Notes: generated by a model from the letters alone, not told the origin. A stretch of DNA of 53,932 nt from Flavicella sp042091695 (GCA_042091695.1 JBELHA010000012.1:1-53932), one strand, 5' to 3'. Shown: positions 6,954-16,479, counted from the first letter of the stretch. Made by a program: numbers and translations.

Positions 6954-9404
6954 ATGAAAGTTTTAAAATTCGGAGGTACTTCAGTTGCAAACGCTGAAAA
7001 CATATCCAAAGTAATCGATATATTAAAAAATAGCGCAAAAAAAAGTGAATTAATAGTCATCGTTTCAGCTTTGGGTGGGACCACGGACAGCTTACTAGAA
7101 GCTGGAAACCTTGCCAAAAAAGGAGAAGAAAGCTATAACAAACACTTTAAAAGTATCGAAAAAAGACATTTGGATACGGTACGAGAATTGATCGCTGTCG
7201 ACAAACAATCAAGTATTCTTGGTGGCATCAAAAAAATATTAAACGAATTAGAAAGTACATTAGAAGGTATTTATTTATTGAAAGAATTCTCTGAGAAAAC
7301 ACACGATAAAATTGTGAGTTTTGGAGAACGCCTTTCTTCATACATCGTTTTTAACGCAATAGTACTCAAAGAAAAAAGCACTGTTTTAAAAGACAGTAGA
7401 GAACTCATACTTAGCAATAGTAATTTTACACAAGCTGCAATTGACCGTTTAGCAACTGAAAAAAATATTGTGAATTTTTTCAATAGCAATACTGCAAGAA
7501 TTACAATTCTTCCAGGCTTCATTGCTGCTAATAAACACGGTGACACAACGACTCTAGGAAGGGGTGGTTCGGATTATACCGCTGCCATTGTTGCCGCAGC
7601 AGTTAACTGTGAAATTTTAGAGATCTGGACAGATGTGAGCGGAATGTTTACCGCCAATCCAAAACTCGTAAAAGGGGCATTTCCTATTGAAGAAATTTCC
7701 TACCACGAAGCTATGGAACTATCTCATTTTGGTGCCAAAGTATTGTACCCTCCTACGGTGCAACCAGTACTTCAAAAAGAAATTCCTATAGTAATCAAAA
7801 ACACATTTGACGCAGATGCTGTTGGAACTTATATTTCTAAAAGTAGTGGAAATAAGGAAGTACTTATCAAAGGTATCAGTCATATAGACCAAATTACTTT
7901 GATTACTTTAGAAGGAAACGGTATGATTGGAATTCCTGGTTTTTCAAAGCGCTTGTTTGAAGCATTGTCTCAAGAAAAGATCAATGTTGCACTGATCACT
8001 CAAGCTTCGTCAGAACACTCAATTTGTATTGGAATCAACGATGAAAATGCAAGTATTGCAAAAGAAATTATCGACGAGGTATTTGCCTATGAAATCTCAT
8101 TAGGAAAGTTAAAACCATTGCTCGTAGAAAGCGAATTGGCGATTATAGCCCTGGTAGGTGACAATATGAAAAACCACCAAGGAATTAGTGGGCGTATGTT
8201 CAGTACCCTTGGAAAAAACAATGTCAATATTAGAGCCATAGCCCAAGGTGCATCTGAAAAGAACATCTCTGTGGTTATCGCAAAGAAAAACATCAAAAAA
8301 GGATTGAATTCTTTGCACAATGAATTTTTTGAAAATCAAGTTAAAAGCTTGAATTTATATATTGTTGGTGTCGGTAATGTAGGTGGTAAACTCATCGAGC
8401 AAATACAAGCTCAAAAAGACTATCTCCTAGAAAAATTAGAATTGAAAGTAAATGTAATTGCACTTTCAAACTCAAGAAAAATGCTTTTTAATGAGTCCGG
8501 AATTGACCTAAGCACTTGGCAAGAGGATCTCTCTCAAAATGGGGAAACATTGGACTTGAACAAATTTCACGAAACAGTCGTTGCTTTCAACTTGAGAAAT
8601 AGCATTTTTGTAGACAATACTGCAAACGATAGTATTGCAGAACTTTATGCAAGTTACTTAAAACAAAGTATCGCCGTAGTTACCTGTAATAAAATTGCTG
8701 CGTCTTCAGATTACGAAAAATATGCAGAGCTCAAAAGATTGTCACAACGCTACAACGCACCTTACTTATTTGAAACAAATGTAGGTGCCGGCTTGCCGAT
8801 CATCAATACCTTAAACAACTTGGTACAGTCTGGAGATCAAATACAAAAAATTCAAGCAGTAGCTTCCGGTTCGTTGAACTTTATCTTTAACTCATTTGTT
8901 GGAGATGCTAATTTTGCTAAAATTGTTGACGAAGCAGGAGAATTAGGATTTACAGAACCAGACCCAAGGATTGATTTGAGTGGTGTAGATGTAGCTCGTA
9001 AGATTCTTATTTTGGCTCGAGAAAGTGGTACTAAAATGAACTTAGAAGATATTGAAAACATCTCATTCTTACCAAAATCAAGCTTGGAAGCTGACTCGAT
9101 TGCTGATTTTAAAAAGACATTGATCACAGAAGCGAGCCACTTTGAAGCTATCAAAGAGAAAGCAGCTGCAAACAACTGTGAATTGAAATACGTGGCTGAA
9201 TTCAAAAATGGAAAAGCAAACGTTTCACTACAAGAAGTAGACAGTAAACACCCCTTCTCTAACTTACAAGGAAGTGACAATATTGTACTCTTCTTTACAG
9301 AGAGGTATCCAGAATACCCACTGATTGTAAAAGGAGCTGGTGCAGGTGCTGATGTAACTGCATCTGGTATTTTTGCTGATATTATTAGAGTTGGAAGAGG
9401 ATAA
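6954..9404 (+). CDS. thrA: Bifunctional aspartokinase / homoserine dehydrogenase I
   Basis: The 816-residue fusion catalyses the first and third steps from aspartate to threonine and methionine. The start at 6954 (MKVLKFGGTSV) puts the aspartokinase P-loop-like KFGGTS motif at the extreme N-terminus as in the family; upstream in-frame Met codons overlap the leader hairpins. Residues 1-300 are the kinase (TLGRGGSDYTAA), about 310-455 tandem ACT domains for threonine feedback (QEKINVALITQASSEHSI), and about 460-816 homoserine dehydrogenase (VGVGNVGGKLIEQ NADP site, VVTCNKIAA, FETNVGAGLPII). Its length matches E. coli ThrA (820). It is the first structural gene of the thr operon and is likely controlled through the leader peptide. 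Confidence 0.97.
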   Translation: MKVLKFGGTSVANAENISKVIDILKNSAKKSELIVIVSALGGTTDSLLEAGNLAKKGEESYNKHFKSIEKRHLDTVRELIAVDKQSSILGGIKKILNELESTLEGIYLLKEFSEKTHDKIVSFGERLSSYIVFNAIVLKEKSTVLKDSRELILSNSNFTQAAIDRLATEKNIVNFFNSNTARITILPGFIAANKHGDTTTLGRGGSDYTAAIVAAAVNCEILEIWTDVSGMFTANPKLVKGAFPIEEISYHEAMELSHFGAKVLYPPTVQPVLQKEIPIVIKNTFDADAVGTYISKSSGNKEVLIKGISHIDQITLITLEGNGMIGIPGFSKRLFEALSQEKINVALITQASSEHSICIGINDENASIAKEIIDEVFAYEISLGKLKPLLVESELAIIALVGDNMKNHQGISGRMFSTLGKNNVNIRAIAQGASEKNISVVIAKKNIKKGLNSLHNEFFENQVKSLNLYIVGVGNVGGKLIEQIQAQKDYLLEKLELKVNVIALSNSRKMLFNESGIDLSTWQEDLSQNGETLDLNKFHETVVAFNLRNSIFVDNTANDSIAELYASYLKQSIAVVTCNKIAASSDYEKYAELKRLSQRYNAPYLFETNVGAGLPIINTLNNLVQSGDQIQKIQAVASGSLNFIFNSFVGDANFAKIVDEAGELGFTEPDPRIDLSGVDVARKILILARESGTKMNLEDIENISFLPKSSLEADSIADFKKTLITEASHFEAIKEKAAANNCELKYVAEFKNGKANVSLQEVDSKHPFSNLQGSDNIVLFFTERYPEYPLIVKGAGAGADVTASGIFADIIRVGRG

Positions 9405-9413
9405 TTGAGAACT

Positions 9414-10340
9414 ATGGAAGAAATTAAACTATTTTGTGCAGCTACCATTGCCAATGTATCTTGTGGCTTTGATGTATTAGGGCTCGCACTCGACACTGTA
9501 GGAGACGAAATGATTGTGCGTAAGGTGGCTAAAAAAGGAGTGACTATTACTAAAATCGTAGGACAAGACCTACCAATGGCTACCCATAAAAATGTAGCTG
9601 GTGTTGCTGCCATGGCCTTGCTTTCTAAAATAGATTCGGAATTTGGATTTGAAATAGAGATTTATAAAAACATCAAACCTGGAAGTGGTATTGGTTCAAG
9701 TGCTGCCAGCAGTGCAGGAGCCGTTTACGGGATCAATGAATTGTTAGGAAAACCATTCAGCAAACAGGAATTGGTAGAGTTCGCGATGCAAGGAGAACGA
9801 TTGGCCAGCGGTGTTGCACATGCAGACAATGTTGCCCCTGCCCTTTTAGGAGGTTTTACATTGGTACGAAGCACTGCACCTCTAGAAGTTATTAAAATTA
9901 CTCCTCCGGAAGAATTGTATGCAACCGTAATACATCCACAAATAGAAGTAAAAACTTCAGATGCACGGGAAATTCTCAAAAATACCGTCCCTTTAAAAAC
10001 AGCGATTGCCCAATGGGGAAATGTCGGTGGTTTGATTTGTGGATTGTACACCAAAGATTACGAATTGATAGGAAGGTCTTTAGAGGATCATATCATTGAA
10101 CCCATTCGTTCCATATTGATTCCTGCCTACGATGCAGTGAAAGAAGAGAGTCTAAAAGCGGGAGCATTGGGTGCAGGTATCTCTGGATCTGGACCTTCTA
10201 TTTTTGCTTTGAGCAGAGGTATCGAAACGGCTAAAAAAGTCGGGGAAGCCATGCAAAAAACCTATGCTAAAATTGGTATTGACCACGACATACACGTGTC
10301 CAAAATAAATGAAGAAGGAATAAAAATTATAGAAGCATAA
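9414..10340 (+). CDS. thrB: Homoserine kinase
   Basis: The 308-residue GHMP kinase phosphorylates homoserine for threonine synthesis. The ATP-binding motif PGSGIGSSAASSAGA is near residue 90 and the C-terminal GHMP motif GAGISGSGPSIFAL near residue 250. The ATG at 9414 is preferred because it begins the conserved start of the fold (KLFCAATIANVSCGFDVLG); an in-frame TTG right after the thrA stop is less likely. It is 9 bp behind thrA and clearly co-transcribed. Confidence 0.96.
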   Translation: MEEIKLFCAATIANVSCGFDVLGLALDTVGDEMIVRKVAKKGVTITKIVGQDLPMATHKNVAGVAAMALLSKIDSEFGFEIEIYKNIKPGSGIGSSAASSAGAVYGINELLGKPFSKQELVEFAMQGERLASGVAHADNVAPALLGGFTLVRSTAPLEVIKITPPEELYATVIHPQIEVKTSDAREILKNTVPLKTAIAQWGNVGGLICGLYTKDYELIGRSLEDHIIEPIRSILIPAYDAVKEESLKAGALGAGISGSGPSIFALSRGIETAKKVGEAMQKTYAKIGIDHDIHVSKINEEGIKIIEA

Positions 10341-10412
10341 TACTTTTAAGTACTGCTTATAAATCGCTTTTACAATATCAACTAATGATACTAAAAGCAT
10401 AAAACCATAGAA

Positions 10413-11720
10413 ATGAACTATTTTAGTTTGAATAAAAAAGCTGCTGATACAAGCTTTGAAAATGCAGTTGTAAAAGGATTAGCTCCAGACAAAGGCTTGT
10501 ATTTCCCAAAAAGTATTACACCGCTATCAAAGGATTTTATAGAAAATATAGAAAACTATAGCAATACAGAAATTGCATACGAAGCTATCCAACAGTTTGT
10601 AGGAGATGAAATTCCTTCAGATGAATTAAAACGTATTGTAGAGGAAACACTTTGTTTTGATTTTCCGGTAGTACCTGTAGATGAAAACATAGCCTCTCTT
10701 GAGTTGTACCACGGTCCAACCATGGCATTTAAAGATGTAGGTGCACGTTTTATGGCGCGTTGCTTAGGCTATTTTAACAAACAGGCGGAAGTAACAGAAG
10801 ACGTTACTGTTTTGGTGGCTACTTCAGGAGATACTGGAGGTGCTGTAGCTAGTGGATTTTTAGGTGTTAAAGGAGTCAATGTAGTCATCCTCTATCCAAG
10901 TGGAAAAGTGAGTGATGTCCAAGAAAAACAATTGACTACATTGGGTCAAAACATTAAGGCTTTGGAGGTTGACGGAACTTTTGACGACTGTCAAGCCATG
11001 GTTAAAAAAGCATTTTTAGATACAGAGCTGACAGATGTCATGAAACTTACCTCTGCAAACTCTATCAATATTGCACGTTGGTTACCTCAAATGTTTTACT
11101 TCTTTTTTGCCTACAAGCAGCTAAAAGATAAAAGCAAAAAACTAGTATTTTCGGTGCCTAGTGGGAATTTCGGAAATATCTGTGCTGGAATGATGGCACA
11201 AAAGCTTGGTTTGCCAATTGCACATTTTATAACGGGTACCAATGTAAATAAAGTAGTACCTGAGTATTTAGCAAATGGAAGTTACGATCCAAAACCATCT
11301 ATTCAGACAATTTCTAACGCAATGGATGTTGGCGCACCGAGTAACTTTATTCGTATTGAAGAATTGCACGACTATAAACTTGAAAAGCTGAGAGAAAATC
11401 TTTCGGGTTACAGTTATACAGACGAAGAAACAACTGCTGCGATGGGGCATTTGGTAAAAAGTCTTGATTATGTTGCGGAACCTCACGGAGCTATTGGTTA
11501 TTTGGCATTGAAAAATTACCTAAAAGGAAAAACAAACACACAAGGAATATTTTTGGAGACAGCACATCCTGTAAAATTCATGGATGTATTGTATCCCGGA
11601 GTTGCAGAAGAGTTGGCCATACCACCTCAAATCCAGGCAGTAATTGATTTGAAAAAAGAGGCTACTTCTATCAACAACTATACAGATTTAAAAGCGTTTC
11701 TAACTAAAAAAGAAGCATGA
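10413..11720 (+). CDS. thrC: Threonine synthase
   Basis: The 435-residue PLP enzyme converts O-phosphohomoserine to threonine. The PLP lysine lies in YHGPTMAFKDVGARF, with the phosphate-binding loop in VATSGDTGGAVASGFLG; substrate-side motifs such as SANSINIARWLPQ are present. Length and motifs fit the bacterial family. It is separated from thrB by 72 bp with no terminator and overlaps the next gene, gcvT, by 4 bp (ATGA). Confidence 0.97.
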   Translation: MNYFSLNKKAADTSFENAVVKGLAPDKGLYFPKSITPLSKDFIENIENYSNTEIAYEAIQQFVGDEIPSDELKRIVEETLCFDFPVVPVDENIASLELYHGPTMAFKDVGARFMARCLGYFNKQAEVTEDVTVLVATSGDTGGAVASGFLGVKGVNVVILYPSGKVSDVQEKQLTTLGQNIKALEVDGTFDDCQAMVKKAFLDTELTDVMKLTSANSINIARWLPQMFYFFFAYKQLKDKSKKLVFSVPSGNFGNICAGMMAQKLGLPIAHFITGTNVNKVVPEYLANGSYDPKPSIQTISNAMDVGAPSNFIRIEELHDYKLEKLRENLSGYSYTDEETTAAMGHLVKSLDYVAEPHGAIGYLALKNYLKGKTNTQGIFLETAHPVKFMDVLYPGVAEELAIPPQIQAVIDLKKEATSINNYTDLKAFLTKKEA

Positions 11721-12799
11721 AAAAAGTAGCCTTACACGATACACACGTCAAGCTAGGAGCCAAAATGGTGCCCTTTGCTGGATTTGAAATGCCGGTACAA
11801 TACCAAGGTGTCAGTATTGAACACCAAACAGTTCGAGATGCTGTAGGAGTCTTTGATGTATCCCACATGGGCGAATTTTTAGTAGAAGGTGAAAATGCCT
11901 TGGAACTTTTACAACGTGTCACGTCTAATGATGTTTCGAAATTGAACGTAGGTGACGCGCAATACAGTTGTTTTCCCAATCAAAAAGGAGGTATTGTAGA
12001 CGATTTGATTGTGTACCGAATCAAAGAGATGACTTATATGTTGGTTGTAAACGCAGCCAATATTGAAAAAGATTGGAATTGGCTATCGATTCAAAACAGT
12101 ATGAATGTTCCGATACGCAATATTTCAGATGGATACTCATTATTAGCGATTCAAGGGCCTAAGGCCATAGAGGCTGTACAATCACTCAGTAGTATTGACC
12201 TATCTGACATTGATTATTACACTTTTAAAATTGCTGACTTTGCAGGTATTGAACATGTTATCATTTCTGCAACGGGCTATACAGGATCGGGTGGCTTCGA
12301 AATCTATTGTAAAAACAGTGAAGTGGGTCAAATTTGGGAACGCGTATTTGAAGTAGGAGCCTCTTTTGGAATACAAGCTATTGGACTGGCAGCAAGAGAT
12401 ACCTTACGATTAGAAATGGGGTACTGCTTGTACGGTAACGATATTGACGACACAACCTCTCCGTTAGAAGCTGGATTGGGTTGGATTACAAAATTCTCTA
12501 AAAGCTTTACCAATAGTGAAGCATTGACAATCGAAAAAGAAAACGGTAGTCCTAAAAAACTCGTTGGTTTTGAATTGCTTGACAGAGGCGTACCTAGACA
12601 AGGCTATGAAATATGTAATGCAGGTGGTGCTATTATTGGAAACGTAACTTCAGGAACTATGGGACCAAGTGTAAAAAAAGGAATCGGAATGGGATATGTA
12701 CCTTCAGATATGTCAAAAACTGGAACTGAAATATTTATTAAGGTTCGTAAGAAATTACTAAAAGCCAAAATTGTAAAAACACCTTTTTATAAAGGATAA
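11717..12799 (+). CDS. gcvT: Aminomethyltransferase, glycine cleavage T protein
   Basis: The 360-residue T protein transfers the aminomethyl carbon of glycine to tetrahydrofolate. Family motifs are present: GVFDVSHMGEF, YTGSGGFEIY, AARDTLRLEMGYCLYG, and the C-terminal barrel with GNVTSGTMGPS. Its start codon overlaps the thrC stop (ATGA), so it is translated as the last cistron of the thr operon. No gcvH, gcvP or glycine riboswitch is nearby. The coupling ties one-carbon release from glycine to threonine synthesis; since glycine can be made from threonine, a shared control is plausible but inferred. Confidence 0.96.
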   Translation: MKKVALHDTHVKLGAKMVPFAGFEMPVQYQGVSIEHQTVRDAVGVFDVSHMGEFLVEGENALELLQRVTSNDVSKLNVGDAQYSCFPNQKGGIVDDLIVYRIKEMTYMLVVNAANIEKDWNWLSIQNSMNVPIRNISDGYSLLAIQGPKAIEAVQSLSSIDLSDIDYYTFKIADFAGIEHVIISATGYTGSGGFEIYCKNSEVGQIWERVFEVGASFGIQAIGLAARDTLRLEMGYCLYGNDIDDTTSPLEAGLGWITKFSKSFTNSEALTIEKENGSPKKLVGFELLDRGVPRQGYEICNAGGAIIGNVTSGTMGPSVKKGIGMGYVPSDMSKTGTEIFIKVRKKLLKAKIVKTPFYKG

Positions 12800-12813
12800 T
12801 AACTACAAAGCAT

Positions 12814-12847
12814 AAAAAAAGTCGTTTTATAAAAAACGACTTTTTTT
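12814..12847. terminator. Bidirectional intrinsic terminator
   Basis: A stem AAAGTCGTTTT/AAAACGACTTT, flanked by A and T runs, lies between the convergent gcvT and helicase genes and can serve both. Confidence 0.88.
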
Positions 12848-12866
12848 GTGCAGATTTGCCTGTAAA

Positions 12867-13985
12867 TTACTGATGAATTTGTTTGGCTTTAATATTCAAA
12901 TCTGATTCTATTTCGCGTAACCTACCGAGTTCTGTAGCAGTCACAAACGATAGAGAAACTCCTTTTTTCCCTGCTCTAGCAGTTCTTCCAGATCTATGTG
13001 TGTAGTATTCTAATTGTTCAGGTAATTGGTAGTGCAATACAAATGCCAAATCTTTTACATCGATTCCTCTTGCAGCAACATCTGTAGCCACCAAAAGTCT
13101 TTTGCTTTCATTTTTAAAAGAACGCATTACCTTGTCGCGATCTCTTTGTCCCATATCTCCTTCCAAACCAGCAACAGAAAAATCGTCTTCTGACAAATAC
13201 TCTGTTAAATTTTGAACCCCAGCGCGTGTTTTACAAAAGATAATACCTCTACCTTTTGGGTTTTCCTCTAAAAAGTTGACCAATGCGTTGTATTTTTCTT
13301 TTCCATTCACAAGAATGTACTGGTGGCTGATATTTTTGTTGACTAAAGTATCGACATCTACTTCCACCCTAGCAGCATCTGGAGACATATATGTCTTGAC
13401 AATACGTTTTATTTCTTCTGGCATTGTAGCAGAAAACAACCATGTGTTTCTAGTTCCATTGGTATAATTTAAGATACGGTTCAAATCTTGTTTGAAACCC
13501 ATACTCAACATTTCATCCGCTTCATCTAAAACAATGGTCTTTATCTTAGTCAGATCCAAGGCTCCTCTTTCAATGAGATCTATCAAACGACCCGGTGTAG
13601 CTACTATAAAATGAGTTGGGCGTTTCAAATTTTCAATTTGTTGGTCAATTTTTACGCCCCCATACAATTCCTCAGAAAATATTTTTGTCGGAGCGTATTT
13701 TGTAAATCGAAATAATTGTTTGTTGATTTGTTGCACTAGTTCCCTAGTTGGTGACAAGATCAATGCTTGTATTTCATTTTTAGAAGGATCTATTTTTTGA
13801 AGAATAGGCAAACCGAAAGCAGCGGTTTTACCGGTACCCGTTTGTGCCAATCCGATAAAATCTGTATCCTGATTTAACAAAACAGGGATTGCTTTTGTCT
13901 GTATATCTGTTGGAACAATTAACTTGTTCTCTTGTAATGCTTTTTGGAAATCATTGGAGATTCCTAAACTTGAAAATGTAGTCAC
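12867..13985 (-). CDS. DEAD-box ATP-dependent RNA helicase
   Basis: The 372-residue helicase has the Q motif region, Walker A in AQTGTGKTAAFG, PTRELVQQ, DEAD in VLDEADEMLS, SAT, and the C-terminal HRSGRTARAG motif. It stops soon after the second RecA domain, without the basic C-terminal tail found in many RhlE/DeaD proteins, so it is a minimal core helicase. The best start is a GTG at 13985 (VTTFSSLGI): a -7 promoter element TATCTTTG occupies 14004-14011 and overlaps the only earlier in-frame start (TTG). It acts on RNA structure in translation, ribosome assembly or decay; the exact RNA is unknown. Confidence 0.93.
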   Translation of the reverse strand: MTTFSSLGISNDFQKALQENKLIVPTDIQTKAIPVLLNQDTDFIGLAQTGTGKTAAFGLPILQKIDPSKNEIQALILSPTRELVQQINKQLFRFTKYAPTKIFSEELYGGVKIDQQIENLKRPTHFIVATPGRLIDLIERGALDLTKIKTIVLDEADEMLSMGFKQDLNRILNYTNGTRNTWLFSATMPEEIKRIVKTYMSPDAARVEVDVDTLVNKNISHQYILVNGKEKYNALVNFLEENPKGRGIIFCKTRAGVQNLTEYLSEDDFSVAGLEGDMGQRDRDKVMRSFKNESKRLLVATDVAARGIDVKDLAFVLHYQLPEQLEYYTHRSGRTARAGKKGVSLSFVTATELGRLREIESDLNIKAKQIHQ

Positions 13986-14003
13986 AATAAAATATTTAGA
14001 ATG

Positions 14004-14011
14004 CAAAGATA
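14004..14011 (-). promoter_or_regulatory. Bacteroidota -7 element of the helicase gene
   Basis: The minus strand reads TATCTTTG about 18 bp before the GTG at 13985. It decides against the upstream TTG start, which lies inside this element. Confidence 0.6.
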
Positions 14012-14181
14012 GGTTTTATTCTAGAGCTCTGACGAAGAAATAATAGAAGAAAAAATAAGGTTTTGCTAACATCTTTTAATCCTGAAAAGAATTGAAGTAG
14101 CAACTATAAAAAAAAATCTAAAAGGAGGCTCCTAAAAAGAGTTTGGATAGCTATGAAATAGTATGCGTGTAATTTAACAAT

Positions 14182-14484
14182 AAAGTAGGCCTATAAGCCG
14201 AATTCTGTTTCCATCGAAATGGACTCTTATCATTTATCTAGTTCCAAAATTACTTTTGGAATCCATCTGCCTACCCCTTGGAATCGAGCGAGTAGCTCTC
14301 AAGCTCCAATGTACATGGCATTGCATCGTATAGAGTTTACCTGGTTTCACTACAGCCGAACTGTACTTGCTTTCTGTTGCACTTGTCCTCAACTCACGCT
14401 GGACGGATGTTATCCGCTATACTACTCTATGATGTCCGGACTTTCCTTTCTCAAATACATGAGACGATAAGACAGCCTACTTAT
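14182..14484 (-). ncRNA. rnpB: RNase P RNA (M1 RNA), bacterial type A
   Basis: On the minus strand the RNA starts AAGTAGGC and ends GCCTACTT, a perfect P1 pairing. Between them are the universal landmarks: GAGAAAGGAAAGTCCGGAC near the 5' end, GGACAAGTGCAACAGAAAGC, and the 3' element CAGAATTCGGCTTATAGGCC. It is the catalytic RNA that removes 5' leaders from tRNA precursors. A T-rich stretch (T9 on the minus strand near 14108-14116) beyond a small GC hairpin at 14123-14133 may end transcription. A plus-strand open frame across it is spurious. Confidence 0.97.
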
Positions 14485-14495
14485 TACTGTTAAAA

Positions 14496-14527
14496 TTAAA
14501 AAACCCACTCTAAAGGATTAGAGTGGG
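14496..14527 (-). terminator. Intrinsic terminator of the grpE-dnaJ transcript
   Basis: A 10-bp stem CCCACTCTAA/TTAGAGTGGG with a 4-nt loop is followed on the minus strand by TTTTTT. It lies 110 bp after dnaJ and separates it from rnpB. Confidence 0.85.
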
Positions 14528-14640
14528 AAAATTGCTATGAAAAAGATGTTGCTAACTGGGTTAACAACACTACAAATATAGAGTAATTAATTCATTAAAC
14601 TACGCATCTTTTTTACAAACATATACTCTCTAATACTATG

Positions 14641-15759
14641 TTAAGAAAACATGTCTTTAACTTTATCAAAAAATGATTTATCCGAAGTACTTGGACTAGG
14701 AACAAAATTTTCATCGGTCAACATACTTTGGAAAAACTTTCGTTGTGCTTTATCTAATGCTTGTGGTGTCCATACATTAATATGTACCATTAAATCACCT
14801 GTACCATAAGATTCTATACTCGGCAACCCTTTTCCTTTCAATCGTAATATTTTTCCAGAATGAGTTCCCGCATCAATTTTAATTTTCACTTTTCCGTTGA
14901 CTGTTTGTATTTCTTTAGAAGCACCAATGGCAGCTTCAGAAAAACTCACATACAAGTCTAAATGTAAATTGACACCTTCACGTTTTAGCGTCTCATGTGG
15001 CACTTCTTCAATTACAACCAATAAATCCCCAGGAATTGAGTTGTTACCAGGTGCTTCGTTTCCTTTTCCAGAAACTTTCAATTGAATTCCTTCTGTTACT
15101 CCAGCAGGTATATTGATGGTCACAGTTTCTTCAGTTACAACCAAACCATTGGCATCAGCCTCTTTTGGTTTGCTAGAAATCGACTGACCAGAACCTTGAC
15201 ATGTAGGACATGTTGCAGCTGTTTGCATTCTTCCTAACATTGTATTGGTCACACGCATTACTTGCCCTTGACCATTACAAGTACTACAAGTAGTATAAGA
15301 AACTCCTTTGGCTTGCTTTTTTCTGCGTACTTTGACTTTTTTATCTACTCCTTCAGCTATTTCTTCTAAGGTCAATTTGACACGAATACGAAGGTTACTT
15401 CCTTTGACTCTAGCAGGACCACGAGACTGTCTTCTGCCGCCACCGAAACCACCACCGAAAATATCTCCAAATTGACTGAAAATATCATCCATGTCCATTC
15501 CGCCACCGCCGAAACCTCCGAAACCACCGTTTCCACCTTCAAAGGCACTGTGACCGTATTGATCATAACGCGCCTTTTTGTCAGCATCGCTCAATATTTC
15601 ATAGGCCTCTGCAGCTTCTTTAAATTTTTCTTCAGCATTTGTATCATCTGGATTTTTATCTGGATGGTATTTGACCGCCATTTTGCGGTATGCTTTTTTA
15701 ATTTCTGATGTAGAAGCACCCTTAGATATTCCTAAAACTTCGTAATAATCTGTTTTCAT
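14641..15759 (-). CDS. dnaJ: Chaperone DnaJ (Hsp40) with a reduced zinc domain
   Basis: The 372-residue co-chaperone stimulates DnaK ATPase. Residues 1-70 are the J domain (HPDKNPDD contains the HPD motif), then a Gly/Phe-rich linker, and C-terminal substrate-binding beta domains. The zinc region normally has four CxxCxGxG motifs; here only two remain (CSTCNGQG and CPTCQGSG). They correspond to the inner pair that forms zinc site II; the outer pair forming site I is absent. It lies 52 bp downstream of grpE in the same transcript. Confidence 0.96.
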   Translation of the reverse strand: MKTDYYEVLGISKGASTSEIKKAYRKMAVKYHPDKNPDDTNAEEKFKEAAEAYEILSDADKKARYDQYGHSAFEGGNGGFGGFGGGGMDMDDIFSQFGDIFGGGFGGGRRQSRGPARVKGSNLRIRVKLTLEEIAEGVDKKVKVRRKKQAKGVSYTTCSTCNGQGQVMRVTNTMLGRMQTAATCPTCQGSGQSISSKPKEADANGLVVTEETVTINIPAGVTEGIQLKVSGKGNEAPGNNSIPGDLLVVIEEVPHETLKREGVNLHLDLYVSFSEAAIGASKEIQTVNGKVKIKIDAGTHSGKILRLKGKGLPSIESYGTGDLMVHINVWTPQALDKAQRKFFQSMLTDENFVPSPSTSDKSFFDKVKDMFS

Positions 15760-15811
15760 TTGTATCTTATTTATGACTTCTTAATATCAGAAATCAATCT
15801 ATCAAAATTAA

Positions 15812-16381
15812 TTATTGTCCAATGACTACTTTAGGGTAACGAATTACTTTATCACCTAACTTGTACCCTTTTTCGATAACATCAATGATTTTACCTTTCA
15901 TATCGTCGCTCGGTGCAGGAATTTGAGTAATTGCTTCGTGCAAGTCACCATCAAAAACATCTCCTGCTTTGGCAGTAACCTCTTCTAAACCTTTTTGAGT
16001 CAATGCAGCCAGCAATTTATCATTGATCAATTCCATTCCTTTTAAAAGTTCTTTGTCTTTGGCTTTTTTTATTTCTGACAAACCTCTGTCAAAATCGTCC
16101 AAAACCGGTAATATTGACACCATGATGTCTTGACCGGCAGTTCTATACAACTCTATACGTTCTTTAGTGGTACGTTTTTTATAATTTTCAAACTCAGCAA
16201 AAAGACGTAAATATTTGTCTTTTTCAGCTTGCAATAACTCTTCAGGAGTTGGAGCTACTTCTGCTTCAACCTTAGTGTCTTCGGTAGTTTCTGCATTAGT
16301 TTCTTCTTTTGTTTCCTCTTTTGCTACAGCTTCTTCTTGAATTTGAGCGTCTTCTTCTTTTATATCTTCTTTAGTACTCAT
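15812..16381 (-). CDS. grpE: Nucleotide exchange factor GrpE
   Basis: The 189-residue protein has a long acidic, Glu/Thr-rich N-terminal tail (residues 1-50), a coiled coil (LQAEKDKYLRLFAEFENYKKRT), and the C-terminal beta domain (GDVFDGDLHEAI, IIDVIEKGYKLGDKVIRYPKVVIG). It releases ADP from DnaK. It heads a grpE-dnaJ pair; dnaK is not in the window. Confidence 0.96.
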   Translation of the reverse strand: MSTKEDIKEEDAQIQEEAVAKEETKEETNAETTEDTKVEAEVAPTPEELLQAEKDKYLRLFAEFENYKKRTTKERIELYRTAGQDIMVSILPVLDDFDRGLSEIKKAKDKELLKGMELINDKLLAALTQKGLEEVTAKAGDVFDGDLHEAITQIPAPSDDMKGKIIDVIEKGYKLGDKVIRYPKVVIGQ

Positions 16382-16413
16382 ATATGCCTTTATTTTATAT
16401 ACTACTAGTTACA

Positions 16414-16430
16414 AAGCAACAATACTGCCA
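16414..16430 (-). promoter_or_regulatory. Candidate sigma-54-like promoter of grpE-dnaJ
   Basis: The minus strand reads TGGCAGTATTGTTGCTT: the GG and GC doublets are 10 nt apart, as in the sigma-54 -24/-12 consensus TGGCAC-N5-TTGCW, and transcription would start about 20 nt before the grpE ATG. The overlapping TTGCTTTG is only a weak match to the usual -7 element. An imperfect inverted repeat AGTGTCA-AAA-TGTCACT lies just upstream at 16441-16457 and could bind a regulator. Confidence 0.35.
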
Positions 16431-16479
16431 CGACATTAGAAGTGTCAAAATGTCACTTTAAAATTTTATACAAACACTA

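Noticed and set aside
13986..14006. TTG start of the DEAD-box helicase at 14006
   Set aside because: The codon lies within the -7 promoter element and would be at or before the transcription start; the GTG at 13985 fits better.
14219..14470. 83-codon plus-strand ORF
   Set aside because: It lies within RNase P RNA on the opposite strand.
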